A stretch of 52,338 nucleotides of DNA. Origin: Paludibacteraceae bacterium (lineage in GTDB: Bacteria > Bacteroidota > Bacteroidia > Bacteroidales > Paludibacteraceae). The translations under genes and the position numbers were made by a program. The DNA is taken from assembly GCA_017448345.1 (NCBI GenBank), contig JAFSLP010000003.1, positions 1-52,338 on the forward strand, read 5' to 3'. The notes under the pieces are model-generated. The model was not told the DNA's origin and did no database searches. It saw nothing but the letters and a program-made list of their open reading frames with translations. Every line of letters starts with the position of its first letter. Position 1 is the first letter of the stretch. This document shows positions 39,438-47,900 of this stretch, one piece after another.

Positions 39438-40112
39438 ATGCGCCGCAGACTCTTCAAAAGAAGGTCATATTCGCGTAAACCGTTGCTGAACAAGGCGGTT
39501 AACCGCCAATGGCTTTACTACCTGTTGCCGGTGGTCTTCTGGCTGCTGGCAGCAGGTGGTTCACTTCTGCCGATGCTTCCCGTTACGGGACCTATGTACC
39601 CGTGGCAGGACTATGCCGGAGGTTTTCTCGTCGCTGCCGATGCGCTGCTGGTCATACTCATCATGTCGCGTATCCCGAAACATTCGTCCTCCGAGGAACA
39701 GTGTCTCCTTATGGGATTGCTCCTCGGCATAGCGGCTTGTTGGATGCCGCTCATTGTCCTGCTCTCCCTCCCTGTCTGGGGATGGCTCACTTATCGCAAT
39801 CTCTTCTCTCTCCGGGCTTTCCTTGCTACCCTCATCGGTTATGCCACCGTTGCCGTCTGGCTGTTCGCTATACATCTTGCCCTTCCCGCCTTCCGCCTTT
39901 CACCTTTGTTCGGTTCACCATTAGGCGAAGCCTCGCCGTCTATCCTTTCCCCATTAGACGAAGCCTCACCGTCTATCCTTTCGCCATTAGGCGAAGCGTC
40001 ACCATTAATCTTTTCACCGTTGACCAATTCCCACTTCTCCATTCCTGTCCTCTCCATCCTCCTTGCGTGGCTTCTCTCTGCCGTCACGCGCCATTCTCTC
40101 CGTGAACGCTAA
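39438..40112 (+). CDS. Multi-pass membrane protein with 11-residue repeats
   Basis: 224 residues. The basic N-terminus (MRRRLFKRRSYSRK) is followed by about five hydrophobic helices (LPVVFWLLAAGGSLLPM, GGFLVAADALLVILIM, LLMGLLLGIAACWMPLIVLL, YATVAVWLFAIHLAL). Between the fourth and fifth lies a three-fold repeat of Ser-Pro-Leu-Gly-Glu-Ala-Ser-Pro-Ser-Ile-Leu (residues about 160-192) encoded by a 33-base tandem repeat. The C-terminal helix is VLSILLAWLLSAV. I do not recognise a function; the layout resembles conserved Bacteroidetes membrane proteins with a DUF label. It follows the M3 peptidase gene by 6 bases. Confidence 0.7.
   Translation: MRRRLFKRRSYSRKPLLNKAVNRQWLYYLLPVVFWLLAAGGSLLPMLPVTGPMYPWQDYAGGFLVAADALLVILIMSRIPKHSSSEEQCLLMGLLLGIAACWMPLIVLLSLPVWGWLTYRNLFSLRAFLATLIGYATVAVWLFAIHLALPAFRLSPLFGSPLGEASPSILSPLDEASPSILSPLGEASPLIFSPLTNSHFSIPVLSILLAWLLSAVTRHSLRER
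39915..40013. repeat. 33-base tandem repeat inside a membrane protein gene
   Basis: Three units starting at 39915, 39948 and 39981, each with CATTAGGCGAAGCCTC or a close variant (the middle unit has CATTAGACGAAGCCTC). The core is an imperfect hairpin, and the first and third units hold GCGAAGC. Confidence 0.9.
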
Positions 40113-40346
40113 CCCACCCTGCACACGCTACCCCTCCGCAGTCACTATCTTCTCCGCAAACGCTACACCTCCGCGTTCACTATCTTCTCCGCGTTCACTA
40201 TCTTCTCCGTGTTCACTACCCCCTCCACGGCAAGAAGTTCTTTCTTAACTATATGTGATTCTTATGTGATTCATATGTTATTCATATGTGATTAAGCAAA
40301 CCGCAAGATAACCTTGGTATAGCTGCTGTATAACCACAGGCAGCCT
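40113..40346. repeat. CGTTCACTATCTTCTCCG and TGTGATTCATA phrase arrays
   Basis: No gene is seen. 40131-40225 holds four or five copies of (C/G)TTCACTATCTTCTCCGC, and 40251-40293 holds four copies of TATGTGATTCT / TATGTTATTCA. Confidence 0.8.
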
Positions 40347-40941
40347 TTCCACCTCTCCGGTCCTGCTCTCGCGGGTAGTACCGTGAGCCCTCTCACACTC
40401 GCTCTGCCCTTTCCGCTGGCTGTTTAGCCCCCTCCGCTGCTTCAGCAATCTTCCACCTCTCCGGTCCTGCTCTCGCGGGTAGTACCGCGGACCCTCTCAC
40501 ACCCGCTCTGCCCTTTCCGCTGGCTGTTTAGCCCTCGTCGCTGTTTCGGCGAGTCGCTGTTTCAGCGAGTTGCTGTTTCAGCGAGTTGCTTTCCCCCCAT
40601 CGGTCCCGTGCTCGTGCTCTTTGAGCGCGAGGAACAATCGTGTCCCATGACGGTCTCTCCGCATGGTCCCGGATTAGCGTAGCGGTCTGGCGTCTCCGGA
40701 TTTTCCGGTCCTTCCCCTCCGCTGCTTCAGCAATCTTCCACCTCTCCGGTCCTGCTCTCGCGGGTAGTACCGCGAGCCCTCTCACACTCGTTCTGCCCTT
40801 TCCGCTGGCTGTTTAGCCCTCGCCGCTGTTTCGGCGAGTTGCTGTTTCAGCGAGTTGCTTTCCCCCCATCGGTCCTGTGCTCGTGCTCTTTGAGCGCGAG
40901 GAACAATCGTGTCCCATGACGGTCTCTCCGCATAGTCCCGG
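40347..40941 (-). repeat. Composite 285-base tandem repeat, possible minus-strand noncoding RNA
   Basis: An 84-base module occurs at 40347-40430, 40451-40534 and 40736-40819. A 20-base linker (CCTCCGCTGCTTCAGCAATC) precedes the second and third. A second module (40535-40671 and 40820-40941) follows them, giving an exact 285-base period. Each module contains a strong hairpin: CTCGCGG/CCGCGAG in the first, and CTCG-GCTC/GAGC-CGAG in the second. In 40535-40590 and 40820-40860 a 16-base unit (TTGCTGTTTCAGCGAG) is present three and two times. No convincing protein is encoded. A promoter-like sequence facing this region lies in the left arm of the element at 40965. Confidence 0.75.
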
Positions 40942-40964
40942 GCTAAGGGTGGGTCTATCAAAAC

Positions 40965-41151
40965 GTTCCTTTTTTTGATACCACCAAATTTTTCGGCAGA
41001 AAAATGCTTTTTTTCTTTATTTTTGAAGCAAAATAGGTCATTTTTCGGATTTGTAGTAAATAAAATCCTATTTTTATAGTTTTCGTGCGCGCAATCCTTA
41101 TAATATAATATCGGATACGACCCCTTCAAAGTTGGTATCAAAAAAAGGAAC
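40965..41151. repeat. 187-base element bounded by perfect 18-base inverted repeats
   Basis: GTTCCTTTTTTTGATACC (40965-40982) is the exact reverse complement of GGTATCAAAAAAAGGAAC (41134-41151). The inner 151 bases are A/T-rich with no gene. Reading outward, the right arm continues into TATTTTTG (about 41152-41159) at promoter distance from TTGG, so an outward promoter is plausible; on the left the match is weaker. Size and layout resemble invertible promoter segments of Bacteroides. Confidence 0.7.
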
Positions 41152-41306
41152 TATTTTTGTAACCCGGTTTGGAAAAGAAAGACACCTTTGTACATAAACT
41201 GGTGGTATGGATGCATGGACGCAGAGAGTTTTTTGTATCTTTATTTTTCTCTTTTTTCTCTCTGCGTCTATGCCGCCACTTTTGAAACAAAATGACCCTA
41301 TATTCC

Positions 41307-41424
41307 AATGGGGTCCCCGATGTAAACCGAACAAAGTGTTCGCAGCGGGGAGAGCGGAGGCAATGGTCGCACCTACCGATTAGCGAAGCGGTTCAGTCTT
41401 TTGCGAGCCATTTGCCGAACGCGA
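41307..41424 (+). ncRNA. Candidate two-stem structured RNA, copy B
   Basis: Stem 1: CCCC (41315-41318) with GGGG (41347-41350), enclosing GAAC/GTTC (41329-41332, 41338-41341). Linker AGAGCGGA. Stem 2: GGCA-ATGG (41359-41366) with CCAT-T-TGCC (41408-41416), the same bulged T as in copy A but ATGG/CCAT in place of TCGG/CCGA. Inside: TCGCA/TGCGA and ACCG/CGGT, with GCGAAGC in the loop. It lies upstream of the decayed toxin-antitoxin pair. Transcription is inferred. Confidence 0.55.
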
Positions 41425-41484
41425 CGTTCTTTGACATAGTGATTTGATAAAAAACGGCAAAAAAGAAAGATTTTTGCACAAATG

Positions 41485-41515
41485 TTTGCATATATCAAAA
41501 AAACTTGTACTTTTG
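41485..41515 (+). promoter_or_regulatory. Promoter for the antitoxin gene
   Basis: TTTGC (41485-41489) and TACTTTTG (41508-41515); the ATG at 41543 is 28 bases on. Confidence 0.75.
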
Positions 41516-41542
41516 CGTCACAAAACGCAAAACAAAAGCATT

Positions 41543-41713
41543 ATGGAACAAGACATCCTTCGTTCGCAAGCCGAGCAACATGAAATCGACATGATTGACC
41601 AAGCAATTGATATGTCGCTTGAAGATATTGCTGCGGGCAGGGTATATACGCAGGAGCAAGCGCATCAAATGATGGATGAATTTGTTAAAAGCAAAATTCA
41701 ATCTGCTGCATGA
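41543..41713 (+). CDS. Small antitoxin-like protein
   Basis: 56 residues (MEQDILRSQAEQHEIDMIDQ and then AIDMSLEDIAAGRVYTQEQA). The acidic, helical make-up and the segment SLEDIAAGRVYTQEQAHQMMDEF match the toxin-binding antitoxins that precede ParE/RelE toxins in Bacteroidetes. Its stop codon overlaps the start codon of the next ORF (ATGA). A longer upstream frame starting at 41444 would begin before the promoter and is rejected. The partner toxin is only a fragment. Confidence 0.8.
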   Translation: MEQDILRSQAEQHEIDMIDQAIDMSLEDIAAGRVYTQEQAHQMMDEFVKSKIQSAA

Positions 41714-41841
41714 AAGTCATTTGGTCTAGCCAAGCAACATTTGCGTGGCAACAAGATGGAGAGAATATCATCATAGATTTATTCTGGGATACTCGGATGA
41801 ATCCTACAACATTGATAAAGCGATTACAGGGCAATTCATAA
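41710..41841 (+). pseudogene. Internally deleted RelE/ParE toxin
   Basis: An intact 43-residue frame: MKVIWSSQATFAWQQ at the N-terminus and DLFWDTRMNPTTLIKRLQGN at the end. The first part matches the start of ParE/RelE toxins (MKVIWSPxAxxxW) and the second their C-terminal strand (DFWDTRxxP). The middle 50 or so residues, which carry most of the fold, are missing, and the two ends are joined in frame. Typical toxins are about 95-100 residues. It can hardly be active, while the antitoxin gene is intact. Confidence 0.8.
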
Positions 41842-41872
41842 AGTCTCCATAACACATATTCCTTTTTTGCCG

Positions 41873-41907
41873 GACACGAGAAATTCTCGTGTCTTGCTTT
41901 TTTTATT
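41873..41907 (+). terminator. Terminator after the antitoxin/toxin remnant
   Basis: GACACGAG (41873-41880) pairs with CTCGTGTC (41886-41893) around AAATT, followed by TTGCTTTTTTTATT. Confidence 0.85.
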
Positions 41908-41976
41908 GAGTCAGTATGATATAAATAATGTATAATAAGTATAATTAACTAAATATAAACTAAAACAATTTAAAGT

Positions 41977-44900
41977 ATGAGAAAAACAAACTTACTCATG
42001 CCCTCAGGGCTAAGAAAAAATCTATTTAGGCTATTCATGGTGCTCTTTGCCATCGGGTGGAGCACAAATGCCGCGATGGCTGAGTATTGGCGGATTCGCG
42101 TGGTCGCCATTTGCGACGGATTTCCGGCGCAAAGTATTGTAGGGGTAGGACCATACACATATCCTTATCCGACTGCCGTATCGAATGATTATACGATGCC
42201 GGAGGTGAGCGATCGTATGTATAGCGGCTACCCGTATGTTAGGTTTGCAGCAACGGCAAGGGAAGGTGAGACATTTTGTGGCTGGTATTTAGATCCTTGT
42301 TGTACGCAACTGCTTCATACGTCTGCTACTCATGGGACTACTTCTTCAACTGGTGCCTTAATACAACGATATACCGACCCTGATAGCGTTAAAATTCAGA
42401 CAATCTATGCAAAATTTACGAAGGAAACACAGATAAAAGGGACGTCATACTATTCTGCGCCCAGCGATGGTAAGTATTACATATGCAATAGTTACACAGG
42501 TAAATTTCTATATGTAGATAGTTCGGATCAAAAACTAAAGGCCAGCGCAGCAGATATAAGTTACGCATCGTTATTTACGCTAACAAGCGGAACAGAAACG
42601 ACAATTAGTACCGTTATAGGTAATCAGACTATGTATCTTAATCCAGATGGTACTGGACTAACAGCATCATCTGTGACGCATACTATTGAGGATAAGGGCA
42701 GTTATTATAGGGTTATATTAGCCAGAGGAGGAGATGACCGTTATTTGAGAATAAATACAAGCGACGGAACTACTTATAACGATGTTGCTGGTACTTCACA
42801 TCCATGGAAATGGTTTTTTATTTCAGAAAACACAGTCCTTAATTACACCAACATTTATGGAAAAAAGTCGGATGGTTCAGTAACGATTTCTGAGTCTCCG
42901 ACGTCTTCCGGTACTACTTATGTGAGCTTTAGGGTGACTTCGGCGGGTGATGCATCACAACATTTCACCTATTCGTTATCCAATAATGAGAATTGGGAAT
43001 TGGGTGAACCTTCCCGCTGCGGCAATGTCATCACAGTACCGGTAACCTACACGGCTCAAAATATTCATTCCGGCACCGAAACGCCTGCTTCTACCACAAC
43101 GGTTACTATCACTTCTAAGGCATCCACTCCGACTTCTGCGGAGGCTGTGGCATCCGCATATGTGGATCTGCAGCCGGCTTTCGAAATGGCTGCTAATGCA
43201 GTAGATTGGAGTACCAAACAGGAAGGAGAAGAAATCTATAATGTGGGAATGGAAGTTGCGGCTTCCCAACGCGAGCGTTTGCAAAATAAATTGGTATATA
43301 GTAGCGCTAATGCTTTTGCTCAAAATGCCACTTGGACTGCTACTATTACGAATGATGCTGCAGGCAATTTCAAATTTGCGAACGGAACACAATCAGTTAG
43401 CGCCCCGTACACGGCAGAATTGTTAGATGTAATTTATGCTCCGCAATCTGCTGGAACACATACGGCAACCTTGCACATTGAGGTTAGATATACAGATGCA
43501 AATTCCCAAACGCTGACATGCGTAAGAGAAGTGGCTTTGTCCGGTAAGGCGCAGAATGAATCGATGATTACAATGGCTCTGAATGGAAGCGAGACTTCTT
43601 TTACGAGCTATACGCATGCACTAGGAAATATTATCGGCACCAATTCGAAATATGATACCATCGATTTGTATATCCATGGTGTGACGGGTTTGACGAAATC
43701 ATGGAGTGCATCGGAAGGAGCGTTCGAATTTGATGCAAATACGATTGATTTGTCCAAAGCCAATCAGCGCTTAATTATTCGCGCTCATCGTACAACACCG
43801 GTGACGGAGGACACCCCTTGTTCGGCAACGCTGACCATTTCCGGTAAAGACGGTAACAACAATGATGTTTCTGCGACTTTTACCCTGAATTATACGGCAA
43901 AGCCGCTTATTCCGACCACTGTGACATGGAATTGGGCACTTCTGAATGAAGATGCTACATATACCAATCCGATCACCACCAATTCTGATGGCGAATGGAC
44001 TTTGGTACAACGTGATGGTAATGGCGGTATGACCTATAATGCTGAAACGAAGTCCATTACCACGGAATATATGCATCACGAGTCAGGTTACATGGCGACG
44101 TTTGAGTTTAACATCCCGCAAACGGACACGTACACAGCTCGTGTTGAGATTGATACATTTTACGCTAGGATTAATGCCTACATTCCTCCTATTATAGAAA
44201 TCAATAACCAAGCAGATGTGGATGCGTATGTGGTAGAACCAACAAATTGGGATTCATATTTAACATACAATTCAACAACAAATGCAATAATATGTTCCGG
44301 TAGTAACAACGTATATTTCCAATGGAGTGGACAATCTACCTTTGCGTTTGACTATGAGATGTCCACACAATATAGTGACCATTCATCCGGAAAGATATAT
44401 GGAATTTACGAGGATGGTACTCAGCAAGAAATATTCAGTGGTGATTTTTATAATGACAGTACACATCTTATTTCTATACATCCCACTATTAAGACGTTAA
44501 GATTGAATGGAAACAACACATACAAGAACATTCGCTATTTCGAATATGATACCATTGACGTAGATTATCATGGAATTGTTTTCATAGAAGGAGGATCAAA
44601 TACTTTTGACGTGACGGCTACTTATGCAAATAAACGTGCGGTAACAGTTTCTCTGAATGCTGCAGCACAGCCGTATTTTGAATTGCGTGCAGAAGGAAAA
44701 CCGACCGGTTCGTCGCTACTCTATGATAACACGGATGGTTTGGCAGTACACAAATTTGTAAAAGGCAAAAAGTTCACGGTTGCCATCAAGGATGGTGTGA
44801 ATTATGCCGATGCGAAAGCTGCTGCTGTGAATGGCTTCCAAGTGATTTTGCAAGACAACTATACCTATAACTCCGAGGTAGTCGTATTGCCTATCGCTTT

Positions 44901-47900
44901 GGAAGAGACGTATCAAGTGACGTACAAGCACGATGCGAATGGTTCGTACAAAGTGACGTATCACGATGATATGGAGAACCCGCATACGGTTTCTACGGCG
45001 GTAGATTATGTACATACCGTAACCTCGATTGTGGAGACAAATTGTACGGCTACCTTGAGCGAACCGATATCTGCTTCGGGATATATGTTCCGTGGATGGA
45101 AATTGAATGGCGAATTGGTTTCCTGTAAGGCAAACTACACGCTGATTCCGGCAAGTGGCGCAACAGTAGAACCGGTATTCGTTCCTGCGGAAGAGGCTGT
45201 TTATGGCATCGATGATGCGCGATTTGCAGATTTGGACGAAGCGCTCAGCACGGCAGGAAGTATTGCTGCATCCAACCCCGTGGTTGTTCTGCTGAAAGAT
45301 GTGACGCTGAGCGAACCGGCTACCCATACTATTCCGGCAGGTGTAACCCTGCTCATTCCGCACAAGGCGGACTTTAATGAACTTCAGCAAATCCCTGAAA
45401 TCACAACGACTGCCCAAGTACTTGCCGCTTATCGCACACTGACATTGAAAGAAGGTGTGAATATCGTTGTGAACGGAAACATCTGCGTCAGCGGTAAGAT
45501 TATGGCTGCCGGCGGTGGTAACAAGTCTGCATATACCACCGGCGAGTGCGGTGTCATCAACATGGCAACCGGTGGGCACATCGAACTGAACAATGGTGCG
45601 CACCTCTACTGCTGGGGTTATATCAAAGGACAGGATATGGACCAAGGAAACAACACGCAGGATGTAGGTACAGTTACGGTTAATGCCGGAGCGGTTATCC
45701 ATGAGAACTTTGAGTTAGGCGACTGGCGCGGTGGTACGGCGTCTTCCGATATCTATTATCAGAAAGACGAAAAGATGTTGTTCCCCTTCCAGAGTTATGC
45801 ACTCCAAAACGTAGAAATCCCTACAACCTATACGTATGGTTCGAAATTGGAAACCTTCATGGTAGTGAATACAGGATTCGGTTCGGTTCCTTTCGCAGTA
45901 TCCATGATTGGATCAGATCAAACCTTATTCCTGCTCAAAGACAGCAAATCGGTGATCCGTAAATGGTACGACCCGACAACCGACTTGACGTGCTATGAGT
46001 TAAGCGGAACGGCGCAATTGGATGCACTGGTGATGAATCTGCCGTTTGTGGGTGATTTCAATTCAGGAGATTGCAATCTGCCTGTTTCCAACAGCATGCA
46101 CATCATCTTGGCGGATTGTAACATGACGCTCTCCAAGCCGCTCACCGTACAAGCAGGAGCGGTAGTGGAGATCAAGAATACGGCTACAGTCAATTTGACG
46201 GCGAAGATTCACCTGTTCGATAATGACCAGTGGGACAAATATATCCATAATTACTATTTCCGTTCGTTCAACAACCTCACCAGCCATAAGAACCGCGGCG
46301 CAGAGAACTCCAAAGACGGACTGGAGGATGCCAAGTTTATCATCGACGGAACGCTGAATGTGAAATCCGGTCAGGGATATATCTATTCTACCGCAGGAGG
46401 TGCTAACCTCATGGGTAATGGCGGAGGAAAGATTGTCTTCGAAGGTGCGCTGCCTGTAGCCGGAGAACTCTGGCATGTGCATGTATTGGGTCAGAAACCT
46501 TATATCGATTGGGTAGCTACCGCAGAAACTGCTGCCAACCTCTGCAACGAAGACGGTTCATATACCCGCTCCATAAGGAATGCAGCCTTCTATAATATAC
46601 ACGGACGTTGGTTCCATGAGGAGGATAAGGAAGTGCAAGAGGATCATACCTATTACTTTACGTATATGGATAACGGCAATAGCGGTGAAGATGTCGGAAC
46701 GGCTGCCGTCTATTCCAACGACAAGACCGGTCTGGAGGCTCGCATGAAGTGGTTTAATGTATCACAGGATGAGGAAGCCGCAGATTATTGTCCTAACTGG
46801 TGGGTAGGAACGAACCCGGCAGCATATTACAACTATTCCTTGCTCGGCGAATGGCACCAGTTCATCGCTACAGAGACAGAAAATGTATATAGCGGTTCGA
46901 ACAATGTCTTGTATCGTAAGGCCGGATGCGACTGGGCAGAAGAAGGATTTATTGACGAGAACTGTCTCTATACGATTGGCGGCGTGAAGAAAGCCCTTGT
47001 GGACGGTCAGTTCATTCCGCTGACACCTAACGGTAACGATCCGGCTTATCATGCGACAGCCAATGCTTCGCAGTACTATATCTGCTTCTCCGGCTGTAAC
47101 TGGCATCCCGCTACGCCGTATGCCGGAGAAAGCAAGGCTTATACAATCGAACCGGAGACAGGCGTTTCGTTGCATTACATCTGGTTTGAGGGCGATTGGC
47201 TGAACGTGCTGCGCGACGAACCGTTCTTCTATACCGAGGACGAGCAGACCAATGTCCGTACGTATTACGAGTATCTCAACGGCGAATGGGAGATTGCTAC
47301 TCCGTATGTCAGCGTCACCGATGCCGCAGAGACCCGTACGTTCTATAGGATTAAGGAGGCTTTCAATGTAGCTTCTATCAAGAAAAACGCTACTATCACC
47401 CTCCTGCGTGACCTGCCGAACGTATCGGAGGTATTGAGCTATTCGACGCAGAATACGACCTGCACGCTCGACCTGAACGGACATCTCTTGGGCGGAAATC
47501 TCGCTAACCTGATCACGGTTAATGCACCGGGTGCTACCTTCACGATTACCGATAATACTGCTCTGAAATTAGGTAAGATCAGTAGCACAGCTACCCAAGC
47601 GGTCTATGTGCAGAAAGGTGCGCTTGTTGTAGCTAACGGTACGATCGAATCGACTTCCACTTACGCAATTGATGGAGCTACTACCACGGCTATCACTATC
47701 AACGGTGGTTATTTCGCAGCGGGTACGCAATGCGTCCATACAACGGGTACAGGTACTTATACGATAGGCGGTGGTCATTTCACCACTAATACCGGCTTGA
47801 CGGGCCATTTAGCAGCGCATAAGTATCCGTTTGAGACGACCGATCCGAAATATCGCTGGGAGGTATCCGATGTTTGTGTAATCACCTTTATGGATGGTGA

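Noticed and set aside
40528-41141. Two minus-strand protein genes with a repeated RPSWDTIVPRAQRA-like peptide
   Set aside because: They are frames through the 285-base repeat, with no promoter-start arrangement, and the second runs into A/T-rich DNA. Hairpins explain the DNA better.
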